From: Membranihabitans marinus
Lineage (GTDB): Bacteria; Bacteroidota; Bacteroidia; Chitinophagales; Saprospiraceae
Reading direction: 5' to 3'
NCBI RefSeq assembly: GCF_019802045.1
Contig: NZ_JAHVHU010000013.1
Coordinates: forward strand, 62,001 to 126,000
Length of the DNA: 64,000 nucleotides
Below the pieces are notes generated by a model that had not been told where the DNA came from, ran no database searches, and saw only the letters and a list, made by a program, of their open reading frames with translations. Each line of letters opens with the position of its first letter. The stretch's first letter is position 1. Below, in pieces: positions 18,836-28,163 of the stretch. A program made the position numbers and the translations under genes.

Positions 18836-19603
18836 ATGAGAGATTACGTCCTCAAAGAAACCAACTGGAAAGTCGTTAAAGACACGGAATATAAAATTGC
18901 GCTCTTGCCCTGGGGAGCGACAGAGGCTCATAACTATCATTTACCTTATGGGACAGATTCTTACCTGGGTGAAGAAGTGGCGATCGAAGCAGCACGGAAA
19001 GTTTGGGAAAAAGGGCATAAAATAATTGTTCTGCCCTGTGTTCCATTTGGAGTCAACACGGGCCAGATCGATGTCAACCTTTGTATGAACATGAATCCAT
19101 CGACGCAGTTGATGGTGCTCCGGGATCTTATCCAGGTGCTGGATCATCATGGGATTGACAAGCTGGTAATCGTTAATGCGCATGGCGGGAATCATTTCAA
19201 ACAAATGATCCGTGAGGTATATCTCGATTTTCCGGATGTGTTTGTGGGTAGTCTGAATTGGTGGCAGTTTGGAGATGTAGAAGGTATTTTCGAGGAGCCT
19301 GGAGATCATGCCGGTGAATTGGAAACATCAGCCGTCATGCATTTTTTTCCTGATCTCGTTCGGCCCTTGAATGAAGCAGGATCGGGAGCCAGTATTCCTT
19401 ACCGAATTACAGCAATGCGGGAAGGAAAAGTGACGAGTCAGCGAATCTGGACAAAGGCAACGGTCGACACCGGTGTGGGTGATCCAAAAGCTTCTACCGC
19501 TGAGAAAGGGAAAAAGTTTGTCGAAGAAACTACCGATCAGATAGCAGAGTTTTTGATAGAACTAGCATCGATATCCAATGAGGAATTATATTCTAAGAGG
19601 TAA
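18836..19603 (+). CDS. creatininase-family amidohydrolase
   Basis: This 255-residue protein belongs to the creatininase/FAPy-deformylase fold of metal-dependent amidohydrolases. Metal-binding segments are PWGATEAHNYHLPYGTD (about 26-41), NAHGGNH (about 117) and GDHAGELET. The start MRDYVLKETNW was chosen because the in-frame sequence upstream is low-complexity and unlike the family. Substrates of such proteins in Bacteroidota are mostly unknown. The position between the O-acetylesterase and the Kelch-symporter gene suggests an amidated or cyclic sugar derivative, which is inference only. Confidence 0.85.
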   Translation: MRDYVLKETNWKVVKDTEYKIALLPWGATEAHNYHLPYGTDSYLGEEVAIEAARKVWEKGHKIIVLPCVPFGVNTGQIDVNLCMNMNPSTQLMVLRDLIQVLDHHGIDKLVIVNAHGGNHFKQMIREVYLDFPDVFVGSLNWWQFGDVEGIFEEPGDHAGELETSAVMHFFPDLVRPLNEAGSGASIPYRITAMREGKVTSQRIWTKATVDTGVGDPKASTAEKGKKFVEETTDQIAEFLIELASISNEELYSKR

Positions 19604-19732
19604 AAAGGGAAAGGAAAAAGGAGAAAGATAAAAGTGGTACTTTGATGAAGGTGGGCTGATCTCATGGATTCAGTCATACCAAAAATTACCTTTTATCATC
19701 AAATCACTCAGCTGCAATTAAAAATAATATAT

Positions 19733-19765
19733 TATATTTACCTCAATTTGTATTATTAATTGAGG
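19733..19765 (+). promoter_or_regulatory. candidate promoter and operator of the Kelch-symporter gene
   Basis: TATATTTA at 19733-19740 resembles a -7 box (7 of 8 positions). It abuts a perfect inverted repeat, CCTCAATT (19741-19748) and AATTGAGG (19758-19765), with a nine-base centre that includes TTTGTATTAT. The repeat would cover the transcription start, the usual place for repressor binding. The GntR regulator 3.3 kb downstream is the obvious candidate. Confidence 0.45.
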
Positions 19766-19808
19766 CTGTTGTTTTCTGGCTATCGGGGCGACCTTCTTAT
19801 TTATTTTC

Positions 19809-22448
19809 ATGCCAATGAATCGAATCTTTGACACCTATTGTAGTATTATTCTGATAGTATGTTCTGTTGTTCTGCCTGGAGTGGGTCAATCCCATCTCAC
19901 TTGGCAGGAGTGGACGACTTTGCCGCCGAATCCCGAACTGGAGCAAGATGAATTCCACACCAGCCAGCCTGGATTGGCCGGAGCCTACTCGGGAATGTCC
20001 GATGGTGTCATGATCGTAGCTGGTGGAGCAAACTTTCCCTATGACGTACCGTGGGAAGGGGGCGGGAAAGTGTATTGGGATCAAATATACGTGCTAAAAA
20101 CCGACGGTCAGGACCCTGCGAATTGGCTTTTATCCGATGTACGTCTTCCGGTAAATATGGCGTACGGTGCGGTGGTTCAGCGGGGAAGTGATTTGGTTTT
20201 GATTGGCGGGGAAAACGAATCGGGGGTGGTGTCTCAGGTTCTTGCCTTAAGATGGGATGACGGAAACCAAAGAATTATGATGAGGGAATTAACTCCGTTG
20301 CCCGATGGATTTAAAGCAGTGTCCGGAGGTTTGCTGGGAAAGCATATTGTCGTTCATGGTGTGCAAAACGAACAGAATGTTTTGGTGCAACTGGGGGAAG
20401 GCAATAATGCAAAATGGGAGGTGTTGCCGGGGTGTCCGGGACCGCCGCGGTACTATCCCGTGTCACAGGTGCAGAGCAACGGCCGGTTAGAGTCCTTGTA
20501 TCTTTTCAGCGGCAGGACACAAGGTTCACAGGGAAGAATTGAATTGCTTTATGATGGTTTCCGGTACGACCCTGTTCAGCGAGAATGGGCTCCACTCGGG
20601 AGGCTAAATACGGATGATAGGGAGAACCTGTGTTTGATGGGGGCTTCTTCGATTCGGAGTGGAGCCAGTCATATCCTTGTTTTTGGCGGGGATGATGGCC
20701 GGGAATTAATGGAACGGATCGGTTTATTGACACAGATTGAGGAAGCGCAGGATGCAGAGGTTAAAGTACAGCTCCAAAATGACCTGGATACTCTGTTTGT
20801 CAATCATTCCGGATTTTCACGTACAATACGCGCATACCACACGATTACAAATACGTGGACTATTCTCGACACTTTTCCGGGGTTACTGCCTGTTACCACA
20901 AATGCATTTTCATGGAAAAATCAATATTTCATTACCAGCGGTGAAATTCACCCGGGGGTTCGTACTCCGATCATCTGGAAAGGCAGTAAAACCGAGCGGG
21001 CTGGAGCATTTGGTTGGTTGAATTATTTGGTGATCGGGCTGTACTTTCTTGTTATGATTATGATCGGGGTGAAGTACAGTCGGCGCCAAAAATCTACAGA
21101 AGATTATTTCAAAGGAGGCGGTCGAATTCCTTGGTGGGCGGCGGGTCTGAGCTTGTTCGGAACGAGCCTGAGTGCGATTACTTTTATGGCCATACCAGCT
21201 AAAACCTACATGACGGATTGGGGGTATTTCTTTTTTCAGATGACTCCGTTGATTGCAGCGCCTATTTTGATCGCTGTCTATATTCCTTACTTTAGGCGGC
21301 TTAATATTACCAGTGCGTATGAGTATCTGGAAAAAAGATTTAATTTACTGACCCGGGTTCTGGGGAGTTTATCATTTATGGTTTTGCAAATGGGACGGGT
21401 CGGTATCGTCCTGTTCTTACCTTCCATTGCAGTCAGTTTGGTGACCGGCGTGAGTATCGAGCTGTGTATTGTCGTCATGGGGGTGGTGAGTATTGTTTAT
21501 ACGATGATGGGAGGAATCGAAGCCGTCATTTGGACCGATGTTTTACAGGTGGTCGTGTTGATGGGGGGTGCTGCTCTTTGCCTGGTATTGTTGTTATCCC
21601 GGGTCGACATGGCTCTGGGAGAGGCGTATCAGGCTGCGGCTGATGCCGAAAAATTTCGTTTACTGGAGACCTCTTTCGATATGACACGACCAACGATCTG
21701 GGTCGTCTTGATCGGTGGGTTTTTTGCTAACCTAATCACCAGCGGAAGTGATCAGACCATGGTGCAGCGATATTTAACCACTTCGGATGAAGAGGAAGCT
21801 CGTCGAAGTGTGTGGACTTTCGCATTGCTGGCGATACCGGCGACCTTAATATTTTTTAGTATTGGGACCGCACTGTATTTATACTATTCGGCGCATGTAG
21901 AACACCTTGATCCTACATTAGCCAATGATGATGCAATCTTTCCGTGGTATATTGTGACAGAGCTGCCGCAGGGGGTGTCCGGATTGTTGATTGCAGGAAT
22001 ATTTTCTGCAGCGATGTCCAGTCTTAGCAGTAGTATGAACTCTGTTTCAACCGCATTTATTACGGATTTTTACCATCGATTTTCATGGGGAAGTGCTCGT
22101 AGCGAGCTGAAAATGGCACGGGTAGCCACTCTTGTATTTGGGGTGCTGGGCACTGGTTTTGCACTGATGATGGCCTCGTGGAACATCCAGTCACTCTGGG
22201 ATCAGTTTCAATTGTATATCGGACTTTTCGCCGGTGGCCTGGGCGGTTTGTTCCTGCTGGGTATGACTACGAAACGGGCCAACGGGCGCGGGGCAGTCGC
22301 CGGATTGATATTGAGTGGGATGGTCCAGTATTATCTGACGATGAATACCAATATGCATGTGTTGCTCTTTGCGGCTACAGGCTTTGTATCGTGTTATGTG
22401 TTGAGCTACTTTTTTAGTCTTCTTTTCCAATGGGAAGCCCAAAGTTGA
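19809..22448 (+). CDS. Kelch mutarotase (NanM-like) fused to sodium/solute symporter
   Basis: This 879-residue protein joins two functions. A signal-like segment (about 8-26) precedes a Kelch-type beta-propeller (about 30-390) with repeats such as GVMIVAGGANFPYDVPW, DLVLIGGENESG and HILVFGGDDGRE, as in the cyclically permuted NanM family of sialic-acid mutarotases. From about 398 a sodium:solute symporter domain follows, with STEDYFKGGGRIPWWAAGLSLFGTSLS and a dozen or more membrane segments. The periplasmic propeller would convert alpha- to beta-Neu5Ac at the mouth of the importer. The adjacent lyase, sialidase and esterase support sialic acid as substrate. Confidence 0.9.
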   Translation: MPMNRIFDTYCSIILIVCSVVLPGVGQSHLTWQEWTTLPPNPELEQDEFHTSQPGLAGAYSGMSDGVMIVAGGANFPYDVPWEGGGKVYWDQIYVLKTDGQDPANWLLSDVRLPVNMAYGAVVQRGSDLVLIGGENESGVVSQVLALRWDDGNQRIMMRELTPLPDGFKAVSGGLLGKHIVVHGVQNEQNVLVQLGEGNNAKWEVLPGCPGPPRYYPVSQVQSNGRLESLYLFSGRTQGSQGRIELLYDGFRYDPVQREWAPLGRLNTDDRENLCLMGASSIRSGASHILVFGGDDGRELMERIGLLTQIEEAQDAEVKVQLQNDLDTLFVNHSGFSRTIRAYHTITNTWTILDTFPGLLPVTTNAFSWKNQYFITSGEIHPGVRTPIIWKGSKTERAGAFGWLNYLVIGLYFLVMIMIGVKYSRRQKSTEDYFKGGGRIPWWAAGLSLFGTSLSAITFMAIPAKTYMTDWGYFFFQMTPLIAAPILIAVYIPYFRRLNITSAYEYLEKRFNLLTRVLGSLSFMVLQMGRVGIVLFLPSIAVSLVTGVSIELCIVVMGVVSIVYTMMGGIEAVIWTDVLQVVVLMGGAALCLVLLLSRVDMALGEAYQAAADAEKFRLLETSFDMTRPTIWVVLIGGFFANLITSGSDQTMVQRYLTTSDEEEARRSVWTFALLAIPATLIFFSIGTALYLYYSAHVEHLDPTLANDDAIFPWYIVTELPQGVSGLLIAGIFSAAMSSLSSSMNSVSTAFITDFYHRFSWGSARSELKMARVATLVFGVLGTGFALMMASWNIQSLWDQFQLYIGLFAGGLGGLFLLGMTTKRANGRGAVAGLILSGMVQYYLTMNTNMHVLLFAATGFVSCYVLSYFFSLLFQWEAQS

Positions 22449-22473
22449 AAGATCAGAATGGAAAACTCGGAGA

Positions 22474-22525
22474 ATTGAAAGTTGAAAATTGAAAGTTGAA
22501 AATGCAGCTGAAAATGCAGCTGAAA
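22474..22525 (+). repeat. intergenic short tandem repeats
   Basis: ATTGAAAGTTGAAA occurs twice in tandem (22474-22501), followed by ATGCAGCTGAAA twice (22502-22525). The words are degenerate GAAAGTT units, similar to tracts at 22985-23044 and 52723-52757. The tract lies between convergent genes and has no coding character. Confidence 0.85.
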
Positions 22526-22550
22526 ATAGAATTTGTGTAATATTTGACAA

Positions 22551-22916
22551 TTATCTGTTTAAACGATTTTTGGTGGTTTTTACAATACTTACCAATAATC
22601 TCAGGATTTCTTTAATATCTGGCGAAAATGCTTCGAATGTACGATCATCTATGTACCCTGTATCGTGAAGTAGCATTAACCAATATTTGGTTTCATTAGC
22701 TTCCTTTAAAGCAACGTTCATTTTGTTTAAAAAATCTGCTTTAGATTGGGCATGTTCACCTTCCATTATTAAAGCACCTATCGCAGTGCCACTTCTTAGC
22801 AATTGTTTTGATAGAACATATTCCTTTTTCTGTGATTGCATATCCTTACACAGTCCGATAATATGGATCGAAAAAGCATAAGCTTTGTTCATTACTATAC
22901 TTTTGCTCTTTTCCAT
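22551..22916 (-). CDS. four-helix bundle protein (23S rRNA intervening-sequence type)
   Basis: This 121-residue helical protein fits the family first noticed in intervening sequences of 23S rRNA and now found widely in Bacteroidota. The motifs AYAFSIHIIGLC, LSKQLLRSGTAIGALIMEGEHAQSK and EANETKYWLMLL correspond to its conserved helices. Its function is unknown. Here it is outside any rRNA operon and is bracketed on both sides by short-word repeats, which suggests insertion as a cassette between the symporter and regulator genes. Confidence 0.85.
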   Translation of the reverse strand: MEKSKSIVMNKAYAFSIHIIGLCKDMQSQKKEYVLSKQLLRSGTAIGALIMEGEHAQSKADFLNKMNVALKEANETKYWLMLLHDTGYIDDRTFEAFSPDIKEILRLLVSIVKTTKNRLNR

Positions 22917-22984
22917 TATAACTATCTTTAAATTGATAAGACCTCAAATATTACCGTCAGGAATAGTATGTTTTGTAGGACACG

Positions 22985-23044
22985 TTTTCCACTTTCCACT
23001 TTCCGTTTTCCATTTCAGAAGTTTTACACTTTCCACTTTCCACT
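22985..23044 (+). repeat. intergenic TTTCCAC-type repeat tract
   Basis: The tract repeats TTTCCAC/TTTCCGT/TTTCCAT words about every seven bases, interrupted by AGAAGTTTTAC. Read on the other strand these are GTGGAAA units, related to the GAAAGTT words at 22474-22525. It lies between the four-helix bundle gene and the end of the GntR gene. Confidence 0.8.
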
Positions 23045-23047
23045 GCC

Positions 23048-23716
23048 TTAAGAAGCGAATAGTCTCGAATAATGATTCTCCAGATGCTTTCGCATGCCGT
23101 TTCGAAAAGACTCAGCGGTTCCGTTCTCCAATTCATGTATCAAATCCTTGTGTGACATAAACGCCGTATCTTCCGAATGTTGGATCAGATGATTATCGTA
23201 CACATATTGAAAAGAAGGAAGCAAAAGACTTTGCAGACGGCTCAGGGTTGAATTGCCGGTCAGTTCATATAGTTTGCCATGAAACGCTACTTCGTGATCC
23301 ACATCAAAAATGGAACCGTTTTTTTCGGACTCTTCTTCTACGATCTTGTGTAGCTCAACCAGATCGGTCCGAGTGGTACGCATAAATACCAGGTCTGACA
23401 TCCCTACTTCGAGTACGAGACGCAGCTCAAAAATTTCTTTTAGTGTTTCCTGATCCAGGATCTGAGGAACGATCGCTTTTTCCATCAGATGCAGAATGTC
23501 AGGTGATGCCACCACAGATCCCCGATTGGTTCGGGAATCGATGATGCCCATAGCTTTGAGTCGGTTTAAGGCCTCCCGTACCACGGTTCGGCTGACGCCC
23601 AATTCTTCCCCCAATTCCTTTTCCGTGGGAAAAGGGCTACCCGCCTTGGTATCTGCTTCGTTGAGATAGGCTAATAGCTTTTTTTCAGTTTGTTCTACAA
23701 GGCTTTTTTTGTTCAT
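23048..23716 (-). CDS. GntR-family (FadR subgroup) transcriptional regulator
   Basis: This 222-residue regulator has an N-terminal winged helix (FPTEKELGEELGVSRTVVREALNRL, about 25-50, wing about 58-68) and a C-terminal FCD ligand-binding domain (about 95-215) with DHEVAFHGKLYELTGN, whose Asp/His positions usually bind a metal. FadR-type GntR proteins commonly respond to sugar acids; E. coli NanR, of this subgroup, responds to Neu5Ac. It is divergent from nanA across 172 bases with palindromes, so control of nanA and the sus genes is likely but inferred. Confidence 0.92.
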   Translation of the reverse strand: MNKKSLVEQTEKKLLAYLNEADTKAGSPFPTEKELGEELGVSRTVVREALNRLKAMGIIDSRTNRGSVVASPDILHLMEKAIVPQILDQETLKEIFELRLVLEVGMSDLVFMRTTRTDLVELHKIVEEESEKNGSIFDVDHEVAFHGKLYELTGNSTLSRLQSLLLPSFQYVYDNHLIQHSEDTAFMSHKDLIHELENGTAESFRNGMRKHLENHYSRLFAS

Positions 23717-23787
23717 ACCGGATTTTTATTTCAGCAAAATTAATAATTTAAGTGAAATTATTTGCACTTCCAATAATAATATCATTA

Positions 23788-23807
23788 ATTTGATATATCA
23801 TACAAAT
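23788..23807. promoter_or_regulatory. candidate GntR operator in the regulator/nanA divergent region
   Basis: A 20-base imperfect palindrome runs from ATTTG (23788-23792) to CAAAT (23803-23807), with TGATATATCA (23791-23800) as a perfect inner palindrome. Further along, TATATTTT (23830-23837) could be the -7 box of nanA, and TTGGTGCCAA (23836-23845) is another perfect palindrome at the start region. FadR-type proteins bind short palindromes of this size. The assignment is inference. Confidence 0.45.
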
Positions 23808-23888
23808 ATGTAGATTTAGGTTCGCATTTTATATTTTGGTGCCAACCTGATCGACCAAATTAAATCATTCATTACGTATAATATAACG

Positions 23889-24809
23889 ATGAAAATAAAT
23901 AAAATTACCGGTTTGATTGCCGCTCCATTTACCCCACTGTATCAAGATGGGAACGTAAACGTGGATATGATTCCGCAATTAGCAAATAATCTTAAAGAGA
24001 ACAGAGTTCAGGGGGCTTTTATTATAGGCTCCACCGGGGAAGGAGTTTCTTTGACCCGGGAGGAAAAGGAAAAGGTCGTGCTGGCCTGGCAAGAAGAGCA
24101 GACCGAAGACTTTAAAGTCATTGCTCTCATCAGTTCCAATAGTTTGCGGGAAGGCCAGGATCTGGCCCGTTATGCTTCAGAAATAGGGTTATATGGTATC
24201 GCCATCTTGCCCCCTTTTTATTTTAAGATTAAGTCAGCCTTTGATCTGGCGAGCTATTGCCGAGAGCTGGCATCCGTAGTCCCTGACATGCCTGTCTATT
24301 ATTACCACATTCCTGCGCTGTCCGGAGTCGCTGTTTCTATGTATTCTTTTTTGAAGGAGGCTCGGACCATACCAAATCTGGCCGGCATCAAATATACTGC
24401 TCCGGATCTGTATGATTACAGAAAATGCCTGACTTTCGAAGAAGGCCGGTTTGACCTGTTGTGGGGGATGGATGAGACTCTGATTTCAGCCTTGGCCATG
24501 GGGGCCAAAGGGGGGGTAGGTAGTACCTACAATTACGCTGCTCCACTTTATCTGGATTTGATGGCAGCATTTGAAAACGGTGATATGGCGCATGCCCGGG
24601 AACTTCAGTCCAGATCTATTGAGGTCGTAGATGTATTAATACGCCATGGAGGCATTCCGGCAGGAAAGTATTTTATGAAACACATTGGCTTAGATTGTGG
24701 TGAGTTTCGCTCCCCGGTGGGGCCTATCGCGAATCCGCAAATATTTTCCGAGGACCTGGCTCGCATTAACTTTGATCAAATATCTTCCGTCGTCCGGGAA
24801 TCCGTATGA
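23889..24809 (+). CDS. nanA: N-acetylneuraminate lyase
   Basis: This 306-residue class I aldolase cleaves Neu5Ac to N-acetylmannosamine and pyruvate in the cytoplasm. Family residues are clear: IIGSTGEG (47-52, carboxylate loop), Tyr139 in YYYHIPALSG and the Schiff-base Lys168 in AGIKYTAPDLYDY. The segment WGMDETLISALAMGAKGGVGSTYN matches lyases rather than dihydrodipicolinate synthases. Neighbours (esterase, mutarotase-symporter, sialidase) support the call. It is the first plus-strand gene after the divergent GntR gene, 108 bases before susC. Confidence 0.93.
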   Translation: MKINKITGLIAAPFTPLYQDGNVNVDMIPQLANNLKENRVQGAFIIGSTGEGVSLTREEKEKVVLAWQEEQTEDFKVIALISSNSLREGQDLARYASEIGLYGIAILPPFYFKIKSAFDLASYCRELASVVPDMPVYYYHIPALSGVAVSMYSFLKEARTIPNLAGIKYTAPDLYDYRKCLTFEEGRFDLLWGMDETLISALAMGAKGGVGSTYNYAAPLYLDLMAAFENGDMAHARELQSRSIEVVDVLIRHGGIPAGKYFMKHIGLDCGEFRSPVGPIANPQIFSEDLARINFDQISSVVRESV

Positions 24810-24872
24810 ATAGTTTGAGCTTTATTTAAATAATCCTTTTGAAATTTTGGGAAATCAGTAAATCTTTCTTAA

Positions 24873-24892
24873 TATTACATTTGTAATACAAA
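24873..24892 (+). promoter_or_regulatory. palindrome embedding the -7 box of the susC gene
   Basis: TATTACATTTGTAATA (24873-24888) is a perfect 16-base palindrome. It contains TACATTTG (24876-24883), an exact match to the TAnnTTTG -7 box. A second overlapping palindrome, TTTGTAATACAAA, spans 24880-24892. A regulator bound here would block the promoter. ATTTGTA is shared with the palindromes near 19748 and 23803 (the latter on the other strand). Confidence 0.55.
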
Positions 24893-24917
24893 CACTTGAA
24901 CAGATAATATTAAGACT

Positions 24918-27900
24918 ATGTATAGTATGAATTACTCAGGTCAAAGGAATACGATGCTTCACTGGTTCCTGTCCGTACTGTTTTTAGTCATTCTGGTCCC
25001 TGTAGCGCAAGCTCAAGAAGCAGAATTAAGCGGAACTGTAGTGGATGAATCAGGCATGACATTAATCGGTGCAAATGTGCTCATCAAAGGGACTTCGCAA
25101 GGAACTCAAACAGATTTTGATGGGCAGTTTACGATCACTGCGGGCCCCGATGATGTCTTAGTGGTAAGTTATATTGGGTATCAAACCAAGGAGGTACCCG
25201 TTGGAGCACAAACCGAATTAACGATTACACTTTCTGAAAATGCATCCGTATTGGATGAAGTCGTCGTTACCGGGTATAGTAAGCAAGCCCGGACCACCAT
25301 GACTACTTCCGTATCAAAACTCGATACCCGGATACTGGAAACTTCTACCCGGTCCAATGCAGCCACAGCGTTGCAGGGCACCGTGGCCGGGCTGCAGATC
25401 ACAAACACCACCGGGCAACCGGGATCTACGCCGCGCATTGTCCTTCGTGGAGGGACCTCATTTGGCGGTGGCGGTTCTCCGCTGATCTTGATTGACGGTG
25501 TGCCCGGAAGTTTTTATGCGCTCAATGCGGATGATATCGAATCCATCGAAGTACTAAAAGATGCAGCCGCTACGGCCATATATGGCGCCCGATCTGCCAA
25601 TGGGGTGATCCTGGTGACGACCAAGCGGGGGAAATCCGGACAGGCTAACATCAATGTCAAGCAAAAATTTAGTAAAAATTACCGCCGCCCCACGCCGGAA
25701 TACTTAGGTGCTGGTGACTTTATAAAATACAACCGTCAAGCCGTGGCCTAGTATCGGGAAGCTGCCAATCGTCCCAATGGATTTGCAGCTTTTTTGGATG
25801 GTCCCCTGGGGTTTGGAACCGGGAATAATACCACGAATTCGTCATTTACCGTCCAGTACCTCGATGCGGACAATCAGTATCTGCTCCAACAACCTGGATG
25901 GTCGACCATCCCTGATCCGTTGGATCCTAGCAAAGAAATATTATATTATAACAACGAGGGCGTTGGCGATCTGATTTATCAAAACAGTCAGGCTAGTGAC
26001 ACCTATGTGTCTTTTGATGGGGGGAATGAAAAAGGAACCTACTACCTCGGTGCCGGGTATCTGGATAATGATGGTCTGATACTCGGGTCCGGGTTTAAGC
26101 GGTACAGCGGTAAATTTAGCGGGTCGTATAACATTCGCGAAAATCTCAGCGTCAATTCGGATATACTGTATTCGCATTCCAATCTGGATCGAAGCCCATT
26201 GGGAAGCGATAATACGGTTTTTCGTCGCTTTGCCGGTCAGCCTCCGACATCTCGAACTTACAATAACAACCCGGATGGGACCTTTTCCAATGTTCTCAAT
26301 CCGGGGACGAACTTTGGATTTGGGAACCCGCTCTATTACCAGGATAAGTTTATTCGGAACAATCTGGAGCAACGGTTATCGGCTTCGGTCGGATTGAACT
26401 GGAAGATTCTGAACAACCTGGGCCTGGACTTACGGGCTAATCACTTTATGATTGATAATCATAATTCTGCGTTCAATAAAGCATTCCTCAATGGAGGAAC
26501 ACTGATCACTACACGGAGCGCATCAGCGAGTCTGGCACGGACGCTTCGGAATCAGTTTACTGGTATGTTAAATTATAGTAAGGCAGTTGGAGATCATACC
26601 TTTGATGCCTTGATAGGTGCTGAATATTACAATGATAATTATTATACCTTCAGCGGAGCGACCAAAGATTCTCCCACTGATCTGATTTATACTCTAAATG
26701 CAGGTAGTGAAGCCAATGGAGTCCCCAGCAGTTTTGAGACAGAAAATGCTATAGTGTCCGCTTTTGGTCAATTGAACTATGGTTACCGGGGCAAATACCT
26801 GCTCGGTTTTACTTTTCGAAGAGATGGAAGTTCTAAGTTAGGAAATAACAAATATGGTTTTTTCCCGGGGATTTCATTGGGATGGAATGTTCATGATGAA
26901 GACTTCTTTTCCGGTTCTGGTTTAAGTAATACATTTAGTAAAATTAAGCCGCGGCTTAGTTATGGAGTCAATGGTAATCTGGAATCCGTGGGTGGAGATT
27001 ACTCCGTTTTTGGGTCGTATGGTTCCCAGGGTATATATGGTGGACAGACAGGATACGCCAATACAGGACTACCTACGCTGGATTTACGGTGGGAGCGATC
27101 GACTACACTGAATTTTGGTCTGGATGTGTCCGTTCTTGATGATCGGTTGTCATTGATTGCAGATTATTATATACGGGATGTGGAGGATAAGATTGCTAAC
27201 CTCACCTTGCCATACTGGACCGGATTTAGTTCGATTCGAACCAATAATGGAACGCTTAGAAACAAGGGGCTGGAACTACAATTGAATTATGAAGCATTCC
27301 GTACGGAAGACCTGAGCTGGTATCTGACCGGAACCTTTACGCATTATAAGAATTATGTAATCAAACTCCCGGAAAACGACAACGAGCTCAACCGGCAAGG
27401 AGGGGTTCAAATTTACAATTCCAATGGCGAACTCGAATGGGTAGGCGGGCTGCAGGAAGGGCAGCGCGTTGGAAACGACCTGATCGTAACCTATATCCAG
27501 GATTATATTTATGCGAATGAAGCAGAAGTGGCTGAGCATGAAGGCCGGGTGGATGTACTGCTCCCGAACAACACCAAGCGCTACCCGGGTGACGTCGCCT
27601 GGGTGGATGTGAACGGGGACAACACCATCAACAGCTTTGACCGGCAGGTTATCGGGCGGTCTACACCAGACGTGTATGGCGGATTTTCTTCCAACCTTCA
27701 ATACAAGAATTTTGGATTTTATGTGAAAACTGATTTTGTTTTCGGTCACTTGATTTATAATCACATCCGGGGGAAAGGACTGGGACAGACCCAGGGGAAC
27801 CTGAATCAGGACGCCATCGTCCTGGACTCCTGGACGCCGGAGAATACAGAGACAGACGTTCCGAGATTTGTCTTTGTAGATGCGCAGAAAAATATATTTC

Positions 27901-28157
27901 GCGGGAATGAGGGAACGGTGAACAGTCGGTTTTGGGAAAAAGGAAATTACCTCGCGCTTCGTGAGATTACTTTGAGTTATGATCTATCCGGAATCATCCT
28001 TCAGGATCAGGTCAAACGACTCAATTTTTATCTGACCGGATCGAACGTGGCTTATTTTAAAAGCTACAGTGGATATACCCCGGAGGAGGGCGGGTATCAG
28101 GCAGGAGAATTTCCACTGCCGCGTACGCTTACCTTTGGGTTGAATCTTACATTTTAA
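24918..28157 (+). pseudogene. SusC/RagA TonB-dependent receptor interrupted by one in-frame TAG
   Basis: The frame is that of a SusC-type outer-membrane importer for glycans: signal peptide (about 1-33), carboxypeptidase-like domain (LSGTVVDESG to about 112), TonB-box region DEVVVTGYS, a plug with LILIDGVPGSF and IESIEVLKDAAATAIYGARSANG, then the barrel ending LTFGLNLTF. Codon 278 is TAG (25749-25751). The same frame then runs open for 801 codons with normal family sequence, and there is no frameshift. TAG is an ordinary stop elsewhere here (rplB, secY), so recoding is unlikely. It is either a recent nonsense mutation or a sequence error. Total length is normal. Confidence 0.9.
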
Positions 28158-28163
28158 TACGAT

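Noticed and set aside
22474-23044. CRISPR-like array from the repeated words
   Set aside because: Units are 7-14 bases, contiguous, without spacers, and no cas gene is nearby.
25749-25751. Recoding of TAG (for example as an extra amino acid) in susC
   Set aside because: TAG ends rplB, secY and the NamZ-like gene in this window, and no matching recoding machinery is visible, so mutation or error is the simpler reading.
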